64,000 nucleotides of DNA from Cyathus striatus (Eukaryota > Basidiomycota > Agaricomycetes > Agaricales > Nidulariaceae): contig JAOVFP010000005.1 in the NCBI GenBank assembly GCA_025738555.1, forward strand, positions 4,774,001 to 4,838,000, in the 5' to 3' direction. The position numbers and the translations under genes were made by a program. Shown here one piece after another: positions 33,794 through 45,903 of this stretch. Under the pieces are notes generated by a model. That model was not told where the DNA came from. It saw nothing but the letters and a program-made list of their open reading frames with translations, and did no database searches. Within the stretch, counting starts at the first letter, position 1; each line of letters begins with the position of its first letter.

Positions 33794-35636
33794 ATGACCA
33801 GCTCTCCCCCAGTCCCGGATCTCTCTTCTCTCTCCCTTTCTTCTTCCTCCCAGCAGCAGCGCCTCCACGAACCTTATGACTTCGATGGCTCCAGGATTCC
33901 GTACCACTTCGCCACTTCGCCCCCTCTCCACCAGCAGCCCCAGTATAACCCCCTTTCCGCCATCGCTCAGTCCCCCCTCAAGAACAAGCCTCTTCGCGCT
34001 GGCCTCCCAACTGTACGTCCACCACCTCTCATTGATCTCCTCCGATAGTCATCCTCTCATCCCCTTTTCTTTACAGCAATGGCTCGATAATAACTCTTCA
34101 GACAGCCGCTCCCTTTCGCCCCACAATAACTCTGATTTTTCTTCCGCTGGCGGTTCCCCTCCTACGAGCCATATTAATCCTTCTTCTATTGCTCCAGTCC
34201 CTCCAGTCTCACAAAATCCTGAAGACGAAATTATTCCTACCGCCATCGTCATTAAAAATATACCATTCAATGTAAAACGTGAAACTCTCCTTGATATAAT
34301 TGTGCGTATTTTCTTTTTTCAGTCAATCCTTTCCTATTCGTTTCTCAATGTTTTAACCTCCCTGCAGGCTTCTTTATCTATTCCAACCCCTTACGCTTTC
34401 AATTATCACCTCGACCAGCAGGGATCTTTCCGCGGCTTAGCTTTTGCCAACTTCCGCCAGGCAGTAGACGCCGACGCCGTTGTCGCTGCCCTTAACGGCT
34501 TTGACGTTCAGGGGCGCAAACTCCGTGTCGAGTACAAGAAGGTCCTCCAAGCCGGGGAAAAAGAACGTATTGAAAGGGAAAAGGCCATTAGACGTATGCG
34601 TTCGATGCAACTCGAAAAGGAACAGAATAGTGCCAATCAGCTTTATGAAGACTATGGCACTGCCCTGTCATCCACTGGCATATCTTCCGCATTCAGTCCT
34701 CAACGATCATTTTCTTCAGGATCTGCCTACCAGCAGCAACAGTATTCCCCTCCCAATGTTCCTGCAATGCCCACCCCTCAGTACAATCTTTCCTTGCAAT
34801 CTGCCCCTGCTGCACCCTCTCAGCCTGCTGCACCTGTAACGCCCAGCTCCTCTGAAAAGGCTGTTGCTAGTGAACTAGACCTTAATGACCCGTCCACATT
34901 AGAGATTTATTCTAGGATCCTGTTGTTCAAGGATGATCATATGCGCGATGAGCTCGCATTCTCGAGAAACCTCACACCTAAACAAAGGCGTGTTGTTCAC
35001 CTTATCGCTCAGAAACTTGGGGTATACCATTATTCGGTAGGGGAAGGGGAAGAGCGCTATGCTGTAGTAACTCGGATTGATCCCAATAGGGTATGTGAAT
35101 CGAATCTATTGTCACATGTTCCAATTAAGTTTATGTTTCTGAATTGTTTTTCTTAGCAGCAACGCACGCCTCATACCCTGTCTCGCGCTCCTTCGGCCTA
35201 TCTTAATAGTTCGACTCAGCCTCCTCCTGCAAACTCTCTCCGCGTCAAGAAGTCGATGCCAGACATGAAAACTCTTCATTCACAGGCTCCTCGCCTCAGC
35301 TCCCGTGCTTCTAATGGAAATATTCGTGAAGGTTATGCCACCATAGCTTCACCGTCTCGTCGCGTAACCTCCGGATTTTCCTCCCTCTTCTCCAATGGAA
35401 ATCCGTTCGGCAGCGGATCTGTCCCTCCGGTTCCTAGTCTCCCTTCGTCGATCTCAGCAACTTTGAACGGTGCCCATGAGACGCAGAACACCACCACTAC
35501 AGGGGTCGTTCGTCAGCCTCGTGGGCCTGGCATAGGAGGTTTTGGTCGGCGAGAAAGCAGGACAGGGGCAAGTGAAACTCAAGCTTCGGGTAGAGGTGGG
35601 CTCGACGCTCGAACTTACGAACCACTGGAGATCTAA
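33794..35636 (+). CDS. PIN4: RRM and R3H domain RNA-binding protein (Pin4/Cip1/Cip2-like)
   Basis: RNA-binding protein of the budding-yeast Pin4 / fission-yeast Cip1-Cip2 group, linked to cell-cycle and stress control of mRNAs. The N-terminus MTSSPPVPDLSSLSLSSSSQ is disordered. One RRM spans about 34230-34545: RNP2-like TAIVIKNIPFNV, RNP1-like GSFRGLAFANF, then ALNGFDVQGRKLRVEYKKVL. A Lys/Arg/Glu helix follows (EKERIEREKAIRRMRSMQ). The R3H domain at about 34880-35090 reads YSRILLFKDDHMRDELAFSR and KQRRVVHLIAQKLGVYHYSV, the strongest family match. The C-terminal third is Ser/Gly/Arg-rich, ending DARTYEPLEI. Introns fall at 34014, 34301 and 35091 or close by; the one after DII is an open read-through in the raw sequence. 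About 550 residues. Confidence 0.9.
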
Positions 35637-36387
35637 TACAGGTCGCAGGTCGCTCTGATAGTTTGACTGGAGATGACGGTCGAGGCAACTGATGGTAATG
35701 AAAAGCTGATATTTTCACCCTTTCAAATGTTCTTTTTTCTTTTCTGGTTAATTCTGATTCATATATTTCATGTATTCTGTCTATCAGTCATTTCACCTTC
35801 ACCTTCATTTTTTTTCAATACTTCAGAAAATGCTTTTCATATTGGATCCATGCAGCCACGTCATAACAGTATATCCTACCTCGCTTGCTTCATTAAATAC
35901 ATTTCTGACAGTCTTCCCCATTTACTTCATTTCCGAACCATGTATCTATTGAACTTGATTCTATGTGACGAATACTAGGATCGATGCCCTGCAGGAGCGA
36001 GCCGCAGACAAAACTACTCAAACTATATTTGACTCTTCCGTCAGTGTTATAAGTACTGGTGTTATAATTACAGCAGTTTGCAAAAAGGTTTCCGAACAAA
36101 ACATAAACATTCATAATTAATAATGTGATCGATAAGTACGTTTGGACTCATTCCATCTTGGTTCACCTGTTATATTCTCAGGCATTAATAATAATAATAT
36201 TGCAGTTGCAATGCAATATGGTCATGTGTGGGTAGCGCGTCCCAGCTGAAATTTATAATACTTACGCTAAGACGCGTACTTTTCCTTCAGGGCTCTCTTG
36301 CATAGTTGTACTGCGATACTTTCCACTTCCGCTGCTTTGCTGATAGGCAAGCTACAGTAAACAAGACTTGTCTGCACTTCCTTCTGA
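35637..36387. other. long intergenic region, Pin4 3' end / NUC1 promoter
   Basis: 751 bp, the longest gap in the window. AT-rich, with TAAGTACG near 36133, TACTTAC at 36259-36265 and an ACGCGT box at 36272-36277, 111-116 bp before the NUC1 start. I see no coding exon, tRNA or transposon remnant. Confidence 0.5.
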
Positions 36388-37796
36388 ATGTCTCCCTCCG
36401 TCATTGTACATGCAGCTGTTTTTACTGCTGGCGCTTTGCTCGGAGGTGGGATTGCAACTGCAGTGGCCAGCAAGAAGGCAACGCAACCAGTTGCTGCAGT
36501 TCCTGTGCCTGTTCGCCCGGCCCCAGTAGTTGTAGTGGATGACTTCGGAAAGGCCAGTATCTCAAAGGAGATGTCAATTACAACTTCACTTCCCTCGGTA
36601 CTGAAACACGGAAATCCCGGTATGTCGCGCTCATTCCGCTGTTCACCTTCATGTACTAAGATGGAATCACACCAGGCCCTGTGACTGACCTTCTGTTACG
36701 ACAAGCATATGCTGCCGGATACGATCGACGACTTCGTCATCCAAGCTGGGTATGTTAGATGGTTTTACGCTCGCCTGCGTCGAGTGGTTGAGTAATGCTA
36801 TTACAGACTGCAGAACATTTAACTGCTGCCTCTTTGGGTCGTTCTGCAATCACTCCGCCTTCAGAAGATGCTGGAGACCGTTCTAAGTCTGCATTTATAG
36901 AAGACCAATCGATTCCTGCTATCTTCCGAGCGAAACTTCAAGATTACTTCCGAAGTGGATATGATAGAGGGCATATGTAAGTCTTTCATCTTCCCTCACA
37001 GAAAAATTATGCCTCATTTATGTAGGGTTCCTGCAGCAGATGCAAAAATTTCTCAAGTATATCTCCTTTTCGTGCTATTAACAGGTTTCTGAACCACCTT
37101 ACGTCAGGAAGCGATGAATGAAACCTTTTTGCTCACTAACATCGCCCCTCAGGTCGGTGACGGCTTCAATCGACATTGTTCGTCCCTTTTTTCTTTCTTT
37201 GTACCTCTCCTTAATGCGTCGATCAAAAGACTGGGCTTATTTGGAAATTGGTGCCGACGTCTCACTGGGACTTTCCAAGATGTATATGTTTTCACCGTCC
37301 CGCTGTATCTCCCCAGAAAAGATATAGATGGGAAATGGCGAGTGGTATGTCGCAATATATGTGCATTGCGATAATTTTATGAGCTTTTCAATAGACGCAT
37401 GAGGTTATTGGGTCCCCTCCAAACGTCTCTGTGCCTACCCATTTTGCAAAAGTCGTTTTAACTACCAAACCTAAATCACCATCAAATCCGGATATCCTTG
37501 AACTCTCTTCTGGTGCTTTCGTCCTTCCCAACGCAAGTATTCCCGACGAAGCACCGTTAGAGAGTTTCGTCGTTCCCAGTCAGTACAATATTTTGTTGTG
37601 TAAAGGAACAATGCTGACATATTTTAATCAAATAGTCGAAGCAGTTGAACGTGCTGCTGGTATAACACTGTTCTCTGAAGCTATGAAGTCTATATCGAAG
37701 CATATTTGCCAGTCTACAAAATGTGAAATCATCGTAAGAAGATTCGATGATGCTCAGAAGAAGGCAAGGAAGGCGATTGCTGCGCCGAGATCGTAA
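36388..37796 (+). CDS. NUC1: mitochondrial nuclease Nuc1 (endonuclease G), one-base frame break
   Basis: Sugar-nonspecific DNA/RNA nuclease of mitochondria, released in programmed cell death and active in mtDNA turnover. The N-terminus MSPSVIVHAAVFTAGALLGG is the usual membrane/targeting segment. Conserved parts are KHGNPG, YAAGYDRRLRHPSWTAEHLT, SGYDRGHMVPAAD (the DRGH catalytic motif, about 36955-37035), MNETFLLTNIAPQVGDGFNR and DVYVFTVPLYLPRKD, ending ARKAIAAPRS. The family reads W-A-x-L/F-E-x-W/F-C-R-R-L-T here; WAYLE is in one frame and NWCRRLTGTFQ in the next, so one A is missing in the AAA at 37245-37247. A 29-nt intron could restore frame only by deleting conserved residues, which I reject. 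The rest is intact, about 335 residues. Confidence 0.88.
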
Positions 37797-37843
37797 TCGT
37801 TACAGACGTGCTTTGGAATTCTATAGGAAGATACTTGGATATA

Positions 37844-40200
37844 CTAGAACTTGATATCGACGAAATCAATAAACTCCATCTCTCCAATGTTATTCTTTCT
37901 GACACTTTCTTCCACGCCACTTTCTTCTAGTCTTTTCCTACGATTCTCCCGGAACTCTGCAATAGTCACTTTGACTATCGTCTGATAGGCATTCGCTGAA
38001 TTGTCGATCAATCCGGAACGAAGCCAGTCTCGTGCCATTTCCGCACGTATGTCTTCGGTATAAATGGTATGATATTCATATTTTTCATCTTCGCCCAAGC
38101 TTTCTAATGTATATGCTGGTGGTTCATCTGTGATTTTCGTCAAAATGACTCTATATGGCACCAAAGTTCACGTACATTCGTCTGGAACTGAAACTACACG
38201 CCGTGTATTCATAATAGCATTACGTGTGCGAGTTCTTGCTGAAATCAATATCCGGTGAAATGCCCAATAAACGTTTAAACCGTCTTCCTTAACCGTCGGA
38301 ATAATATCGTCATCACGAAGATCTGCAGAAGTGTTGAGGTGTTTTAAGCAGTTTTCGACCCATTGTGCACCATGCATATTTGCGAGGAATCTACCACCAT
38401 ATGGCTCGGGACAAAAGGCTTCCAACTTCACAAGTAGGGGCGCATCATTATCTCCACTTGTTAACGGACGTAGCCTCTGCTTGCGCAAGTTTGCTTGTTC
38501 TTCTTGGTGCCTCCATTCTTCGATTCGCCGTGCTTGTCGTTGTTCAAGGAATGCATCCCGCAGCCACTTTATCGATTCTGCATGGTCCCAAGTTCTGGGA
38601 TCGTGCGCATCGAACGCTGATGGCGAACGCTTAGGTAGCACCACTTTGAATGGTGCTGCATAGGACAAAGTATTTGCGCTGTGGGAAATATCCTGTACAT
38701 GAGGCGAAATGTGAGCAATAACTAATGTTTTCGATTTTCGAGTTTCTTCCAGATCAAATATCGGCTGTGCGCTTAATCAAACGTCGTAATTCAATACCAT
38801 ATTGCTTGCTCACCTTCAACACCAACGTAAGACGGTTCGATCTATAAGGTATATGGACGAAACCATCCTCCACCCCTGCGCGTGCTCGAGCCCGTACACA
38901 TTCTTTCAAAGCGAGTAGGCTTTTGTTATTCTCTTTAGACTCATCCATAAGTTGCTTGGAATGAGCTTTTCTATCCTCATATCTCTCTGATCCTGCAAGG
39001 CTATAATTACTTGTCAATTTTTTCCCCTAGATTGGTGAGTATTGCGTACTCTACCAGAATAAATTCGCCGTTGTCCAAATCAGGTAGAAGAAGATTTTTA
39101 ATCCGAATGGTTAAAATGGCATGGGATCGTGAAGACATTTCATTTCTTTGTGTACCGGATGTACGGCGATATGAAAGGCATTTTTCAATGATGACCTCTA
39201 ATTCGGAAGCACTTTTGATACGCTGTTGAATCAAGTTGGGTCGGACTTTTCCCATCTGGTGGCTATTCAGCTATCATCTGTAACGTAGGCTGAACGAAAA
39301 ACCTACCTTATCCTCTGAAATATTTATGGGCTTCCGCTCTTCATCCGCCGATTCAATAACAGTAAGATCATATGCAGATTTGCCAATCATTTCCATGAAT
39401 GAGACAGAAATTTCGAAGGCGTCACTTCCATCTCCGTCAGTTGTGGGCGCTTGAACGATGCATACATCAGCATCATATTTGATCTATTATTTGATTGATT
39501 GATCACCTCCAGCTCGCATCTTCGCCTGGGAACCGGCTATTGCGGCAGCCTTGAACAACTCTGTCGAAATCGCTTTTTCAATGGATGTAATTGAAAACGT
39601 TTTTCCAGTTCCAGTCTGGCCATATGCCAGGATACATGCAATGCCCCCGGAGAGAACAAGAGGAATCATCTATTTGAGAGTAACTCAGTACGTAACGCCA
39701 ATGCCAATGCCAACTCGCCAGGGACTAAACATACCTCATATGTCTGAACGGTCATTGCATAGACGTCTGCGTTGGTTGCCTCGGGTCCGAAAGCCAAATC
39801 AGAAGTAAAGGTCTTCTGTGTCAACGCAAGTCCATTCCACTATATTGCACATAGGAGGGGATAAGTCACAACCTATTATTGCATGTGGTTCATATCACAA
39901 ACCTTCATGGTGGGCACATGCAGAGTGGTGGAACCAGGATCCGTGTGCCCAACTGTAACCGCTCTGCAAACGAAGCTTTCATCTAAGGTCGTGCCGTCTG
40001 TCGCGTATTCCCGTGCTAGCCATTCCCTCTCCATTTCAAGGACAGGACGTGTTCGGAACGCGACAATAACATCTTTCGATAGGCCTGTGTCTGTGTCTGT
40101 ATCTGTACACAAATCAGGACTGTGATTTTGTTCCCATTTCTTTATTCTTCCTCGTATATCAGGAAGATGAGGCGTAAGTTGACGAGCTGAAAGAGACATT
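37844..40200 (-). CDS. kinesin-13-like motor protein
   Basis: Kinesin with an N-terminal motor domain; the kinesin-13 group depolymerises microtubule ends. It starts MSLSARQLTPHLPDIRGRIK, then VIVAFRTRPVLEMEREWL. Nucleotide-binding motifs: P-loop ACILAYGQTGTGKTFS (about 39600-39650), switch I NEMSSRSHAILTIRI (about 39115-39160), switch II VDLAGSERYEDRK, then ENNKSLLALKECVRARA and HIPYRSNRLTLVLK, where LLALKECIRA is the kinesin-13 signature. HISPHVQDISHSANTLSYAA ends the motor. The C-terminal part is shorter than in animal MCAK/KIF2 and has no obvious domain; it ends EFIDFVDIKF. Apparent stops at 38168-38170 and 39484-39489 fall inside normal introns (48 and about 57 nt). Length about 640 residues. 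The subgroup call is less certain than the motor call. Confidence 0.88.
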
Positions 40201-40648
40201 GAAGTTTGCAACAAGAGTGTGTATATGTTAGAAACCAGAAGTTATACTGGCTTTAATATACTCACATGTGTATGCGCGGTACCGCAATGCCTATGATCAC
40301 GGAGGAAGAATATGCCGTTAAGTCGCGCGATATCCTGCGATACCATTATCCTGGTGATCACCATGTGCGAGCAATACTAAAAGGGTTAAAGACCACGCGC
40401 CCGCGCCAACCAACGTATAATATGTAACTGGGGAATATATCAGTACGCGATTCATTGAGGTATACATGCACATAGTCGGTCACGAGTCCCCTCCAAACAC
40501 TTGTGATTCTCACGATTTTTGTACATTGCTAGGTCCCATCGTCCTACCCGGTCATTTGGCGCCGGTGAATCAGAAAACAAAACGTCTGCTACGCCCCGAA
40601 AGAGCATCTAGACAAACAATATTATATAGATATTAGACATGACAATGA
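40201..40648. other. intergenic: kinesin promoter / mL46 3' region
   Basis: 448 bp between two minus-strand genes. It contains a GC-rich stretch (CCACGCGCCCGCGCC, about 40393-40407) and nothing coding that I can support. Confidence 0.45.
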
Positions 40649-41655
40649 CTAGTAGTCGGAGAGGATATCTTTAACACCAGCCCAGTATTCGCTGTCCACT
40701 AGAGGCTTTATCTCTTCCTTCGTCAACCACGCGAAGTCTTCCAGGTTCTTGCATTGGGGGTTGACTTGTCCAGCCATAATATGAACCTTAAAGAAAAAAA
40801 CGACATGCTATCACAACATCATTAGACGTTGAATTAAGAATGGAAAGGATGCTCACCTCTCCTGATGTAGTTTCCAGTGGCTGAGTTGGTTTATACACGC
40901 CGACGGGGCTACGACTGACAATCCATGTGTCCATCGCCTCCCCACACTCAGTATACAGGTCTTTTTGTGCTGCCTTCAGGCAAGAAGTGTCAAATGAAGA
41001 TCACACTCAACTTTTACATGCCTACCTGATGAAGGAAGTCACCTTTCTCAAGGTCTCCTTGAGGGAAACGCCAAACATGTCTGTATCCTTGCCTGGTTTT
41101 GAGCAAGAGGTAGAGGTTTCTTTCACCTTGTCGGTCTAAGCTTTGGAGATTCGCGTTTACTTCAGGCGGAGGTTCCCTGGGCGCCAGTTGCTCTCCCTCG
41201 CCCTCTTGCTCCGCCAATTGCTCGACGGCGGCTCTGTCCGCAGCAGCCTTCTCCGAATTGGCATAATCGTCGCGTACGAAATCATCGCCGAATGCTTGTA
41301 CTTCACGTTCCTGCTCCTCGAGATTGAAGCGAGTTTCGAGAAGCGAGCCCTGCTTGAAATAGAACTCTGTCGGGAAAGGGTTGTGAAGTGCTCTTCGAAT
41401 GCGAGCCTGGTACGCATGGTAGGCTTGTTCAAATGGAGAGAGGGTACGAGTGAGCAGGGGAGAGCGGTTGAGAATTACGGCTGTAGATATGTGGGGGCGA
41501 GAGGTACTTTTGGACTTCGGGACGGTTGAAGGAGGTAGGTCATTTGATGAGGGGAGGGGTTGATTTGTTGCTGTAGCTAGTGAACGGCGCCACGAGATGA
41601 GATGGATTGCGGACGGGCGAGTGGGCGAGTAGATGATATTGCGAGAAAACATCAT
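40649..41655 (-). CDS. MRPL17: mitochondrial large ribosomal subunit protein mL46
   Basis: Structural protein of the mitochondrial 54S ribosomal subunit with a Nudix-like fold. The N-terminus MMFSRNIIYSPTRPSAIHLI with RRSLATA is a mitochondrial presequence. Conserved features are TAVILNRSPLLTRTLSPFEQ, PTEFYFKQGSLLETRF, the ERNLYLLLKTRQGYRHVWRF block (PQG follows), then AAQKDLYTECGEAMDTW and IVSRSPVGVYKPTQ, HIMAGQV and FAWLTKEEIKPLVDSEYWAG. It ends KDILSDY at TAG 40649-40651. Two introns: GTAGGC...CTGAAG near 41020 and one near 40840. About 295 residues. Two adjacent ATGs (41655 and 41652) are possible starts. Divergent from V-ATPase subunit H with 191 bp between. Confidence 0.92.
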
Positions 41656-41846
41656 TTGACTCTGAGACTCAGAACTTAGAAGGGCAGTTGCACGTACTTA
41701 GCTGAGACCAGATTTTTGGGTGACACGTGACTCGTGTCCATTCGTATCCTCTCTAATGTCTTTAACAATACTTTAATTATCACTTGCCTCAGACTCGCCT
41801 GCTACTTCACCATCTGTGGCATTGGTTACTGCACCGTCTCTTCTAC
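41656..41846. promoter_or_regulatory. 191-bp bidirectional promoter, mL46 / V-ATPase H
   Basis: Compact divergent promoter. TACTTAG lies at 41695-41701 and a CACGTG E-box at about 41725-41730 (in GACACGTGACTCG). Confidence 0.5.
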
Positions 41847-43674
41847 ATGTCTGTTTCCCTTGTTTCCAACGCGTACCTCGAAGACAACTCTTCCAAGATT
41901 AGGTCGAAGCCTGTGCCATGGGAGGTCCGCACTCGTTGTGCTCTCGTTGTGTCTGCGTCTTACAGTATCGTATAGGGTTATCAACGTGCAGATCTGGTAA
42001 CATCCGAGGAATTGGCCCTCATCAAGAAAGTCGACCGCCAACCGAAGCAGAAGATCGAATCCGTCTTATTGTCAGAAGGCAGAACATATGCACTTCTGTA
42101 CCTTACCCTATTAAAGAAACTTCAACGCGTCGATACAATGCAGTGTCTTCTTGTTCTCATTGCAGATGCTCTTACAGGTACCAATTTGGCCATAGTGCGT
42201 ATTCCGCAGATCCTGACATTTCATATAGATCACGAAGAGCGTATTCCCCTCTTTACAAGTGTCTCAAGTGTAGACCCCGACCTTCCCTATCTTCCTTTAC
42301 AGAGGTTGGCTATCCGCTACTACTTTTAACATGTTCTTGCTGACCCTAGTTCCGAAGGACTCTCGAAACTCAGGATGAGTTCGTCCAACTCAAGGCTGCT
42401 CAAATTCTTACCGTGCTCCTGAGGTCCTTATTCTGTCTTACCAAATGAATCATCGCACTGAAACTTGCATGTATCAGTGCAGAGACTTCACCGTTAAATC
42501 AATTGCAACTGGCCCCACTCTTAAATACTCTCACTAACCTCATCCAAAGCACTTCACCTAATAAGCGTGATATAGCCGTCCAATGTCTTGAGTGTCTTCT
42601 TGCACGTCATGAAGTTCGCCAAGCAGTTTGGAACAGCCCAGGCATTGTATCCGGGTGTGTGTCTATTATCTGAATCTATCCTCGCAGGCTTACGTATTTT
42701 TAGGCTTGCAGACATACTCAAGCAGAAGCCCGGTCCTCAAATGAGCTATCAAGTGTCCTTCTGCTTATGGTTACTCTCATTCGAACAAAATATCGCGGAG
42801 CAGATCAATAAGTTTGTGTTGCCACAACCAGCTGTTGTTGAAGTGTTAAATCAGGCTTAGGAAATTTGACATTATTCCGCTTCTTGTCGACGTCGCTCAG
42901 AGTGCTGTTAAAGAGAAAGTCATCCGAGTAATCGTAGCCACTTTTCGTGTGGGTTTTCAAGCTACTACTACTTTTACGTGGCAAATGAATAGTTTATTCA
43001 CAGAATCTCGTAACGAAGGCGCCGGCTGCTAATCTGCCTGCAATGTTGGTTTCCAGACTTCTTCCATTCGTTAAAAATCTCGCCGGAAGAAAGTGGTCGG
43101 ACGAAGATATCGTAGAAGATGTTCAATTCCTATCAACTGAATTAAATACAAGATTCGAGAGCCTAACGTGAGTTTGAGTACTTCTGTCTAGCTACTTCGA
43201 TGGCTGATTTGATCAGTACTTGGGATGAATATACATCAGAACTTGCATCTGGGCATTTGTCCTGGACGCCAGTTCATGAATCAGATGATTTCTGGAAAGA
43301 GAATGTTACGAAGCTAAATGAACGAGATTACGAACAGCTGAAGTAAGTGCTTCACATGTGACGCCTGTCTTGATATCTTTATTGCTACTATTAGGGTTTT
43401 GACCAAGTTACTGAAAGAGTCTGAGGATTCTATTATTCTTGCAGTAGCCGCGCATGATATTGGGCAGTATGTGAAGCATTATGAAAGGGGGAAAAAGTAG
43501 GAAAACCATTTTCTCACTGAAATCCGCTTTTTAAACCTATTTCTCAGGATTGTGGCAGACTTGGGAGGGAAGGCGAGAGTAATGGAGCTTATGACACATC
43601 AGGATGTGGATGTTCGCTATCGCTCACTGCTTTCTGTACAACAGCTAGTTAGCCAGCCTTGGGTGGGAGTATAG
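41847..43674 (+). CDS. VMA13: V-type H+-ATPase subunit H (Vma13)
   Basis: Regulatory subunit H of the V1 sector of the vacuolar proton pump; it activates the intact pump and silences free V1. The N-terminus is [20 protein letters not shown] followed by [20 protein letters not shown], with the intron from GTCCGC to ...CGTATAG. Signature blocks are [40 protein letters not shown] and LIADALT. ARM/HEAT repeats follow, then the C-terminal domain: [95 protein letters not shown]. It ends [11 protein letters not shown]. At least eight introns, all in frame. About 455 residues, normal for the family. Confidence 0.95.
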
Positions 43675-43825
43675 TATGTATTTTATTAATCCAACTCATG
43701 CTTTTTAGTTTTCATTATAAACTATATTGCCTATACATACGAATCAATATCTATGTGTATAAGACAGTGTAGCTTTTTAATCCGGATCTCATAACTACCA
43801 AACTACACGGTTTACCTTTCCTTCA

Positions 43826-45903
43826 CTAAGAAGATACCCAGACTTCTGCCACCATTTTGTACTCTTTGAGCACTCGTGCTACCTTGGACTTTCCTGGCTC
43901 CTGCTTTAACATCAATATACGCACGCCCCCGATAGTTGTGAATCCCTCTTGCAGCGGAATAAAAGATAGAGTGAAGTCATGTCTTGTTTCATACCTAGGG
44001 GTATTAATGCCTGCCAGTATAATGGAATCGTGCGATGGCTCCGATTTCTGAAGCTTAAGGTCTGGTAAGACAACAAGAGATGGTCCAACAAATACAACAC
44101 TACTGGACTGGGCAAATCCTAACTCTTCCGTGCCTTCGAAGTATGGAGAAGGTAGCCACCCTGCGGCGAAGCTGTCGTCCTCTACTTGTACATTAGATTG
44201 GTTTCGATTGTCAGGTATCATAGCAGCTTTCTTAGAAGCTGCCAACAGTTTATTATGCGCAAGAGCATAATTAAAAGTAATCGTTGCAGAGGAAGGCGTA
44301 GACAATCCCGACGATGGGAGTCGAGGACTAAATGACCCAGTGTCTGGTGTAGAAGAAAATATGGGTGCAGCAGCAGATATCCTCTGAGGGCGCAAGTGTT
44401 GTATAGCAAGTGTGATAACTTGTCCGTCCGCTCCACCTATTAAGGATAACGAAGACGCCATTAACGTAAATGATATGTCAAAGGGGGTTTCCACTTTAAT
44501 GTCCGTGCGCAATATTTGACGAACGATCAAATTTACTTCAATTTCTGGCTCTGATTTTACTTGCATTGCCAGTGGGGCTGGAGTTTGACGCACATGAACA
44601 GGAGAGTCAGATCTCTGTCCCAATGGTGGCGTGGCAGGCCTTGATTGTGTTAGTTGTGGGGATTGTGGGCGCGATGGACCAATTGTGACAGAACGCTTGA
44701 GATAAGGAGGCAGTGCGGGAGCTGGCGGTGGCGGTGGAACGGGTTGATGTTGTGGTGAAGCTGCGGGTATCTTACGGGAGAGCATAGAAGTCAGCAGCCT
44801 CCCAGGTTCACCAAAGGAAGATGTCCAGGAAATGTCCAGCCTTCCCAACGGAATCACACTCCCGGGAAGATGTACAACGGGAATGTCTGTAACATTTTTG
44901 GGGCGTAGAAAGTATATATATTGACGCATGTCTTGAGGTTGCATTATAGCCAGAGAACCTCCAAACACATTTTTATCCAGATTATCGCTGCCATTGGTGT
45001 TGATTTCTTCAACCTCCCAACCGTCAATGCACTCGAAACGCATCCGTTCCAGAAACATAGGGTGCTGCGTCAGGTTCTGAACATGTACTTCAAGGAACAC
45101 TTTGTCACGTTCATGAGGAACTAGGAGAGCAGAAGGTGACTTCGGCACATGAACTTTTGTTTTGACAGAAAGAGGATTTGTGACCTATAACAGAAATGAG
45201 AGTCACATCGTTGTTGAAAAGCGTGGAGTTGCACCAAGAACTTGTAGAACTTTCTGAACGTCAGCAGGTTAGGATCATGGGGATCTTCCGAGGCTCCTGG
45301 AACCGCACGAGCGTTTGGTGGCAGCCGGTACGTGACAACGCAAGCAAGAACGTGTTGCCCAAGTTCTTTAATTTCATGGCTCACGACATTTTCTAATGTA
45401 TCCCCTGGAATGAGACCATGACCAGGACCTTCAGTTTCGAGGAGTATTACTTTCGACGTCGCTGTTTGCATCTCTACCTTTAAATGCACGGCTTCGATTG
45501 TCGTCGATGTTTCATTATTAACACATAAAGAACTTGAGAACGTTTCCCCTAACTGGATAGATCCGAAAGAGGGTGGTAAACTAAGCAGCTCTGAAGCATG
45601 GGTAAGGTCGCGCAATGTCTTAGGGTGACCAGGAAGGGGAGTAGCTCCCTGTAAAGACAATATAGAAGCAGATGAATAAGCCTTTATAAATGTTAGTCAA
45701 GTTTTTTTGGCTTCAAAGTTATCACTTGGTTCACCGAGAACGAGGGAGAGCTTGAATAGAATGGCTGCCATGTGTTCGCCAATGCTGGTCTCTATTCGGA
45801 CGTCAGAAGTCTCAATACTAGAAAATTCTAAGTATATTGAACGTACGGATATCCTCATTACTTTCAGTGACAGGAGATGCATTGGTCCCTCAGAGGAAGC
45901 CAT
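43826..45903 (-). CDS. TRAPP complex subunit TRAPPC13-like
   Basis: TRAPPC13 (DUF974 family) is a subunit of the TRAPP tethering complex acting at the Golgi. Exon 1 gives MASSEGPMHLLSLKVMRIS; the spliced continuation RPALANTWQPFYSSSPSFS and AYSSASILSLQGATPLPGHP matches the family and shows the introns (GTACGT...GAATAG; GTGAAC...ATAAAG). Then LRDLTHASELLSLPPSFGSI, QLGETFSSSLCVNNETSTTI, VHLKVEMQTATSKVILLETE and FRKFYKF|VTNPLSVKTKVH. A Pro-rich low-complexity insert (PVPPPPPAPALPPYLKR) splits the second Ig-like domain. C-terminal blocks are GFAQSSSVVFVGPSLVVLPD, FTLSFIPLQEGFTTIGGVRI and YKMVAEVWVSS. About 600-630 residues. Good confidence in family. Confidence 0.88.

Noticed and set aside
7445..37796. 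Programmed ribosomal frameshifting as a shared explanation for the frame breaks
   Set aside because: The sites have no common slippery sequence or stop context, and one break is of opposite sign; indels explain them better.
38168..38170. In-frame TGA between the kinesin body and its C-terminal segment
   Set aside because: A canonical 48-nt intron (GTACGT...ATCACAG) removes it in frame, giving VPDEYEPPAYTLES.
39484..39489. Tandem TAA TAG in the kinesin motor domain
   Set aside because: They lie inside a typical intron of about 57 nt starting GTGATC and ending TTCAAG; the joined text MRAGAPTTDGDGSDAFEI stays open.
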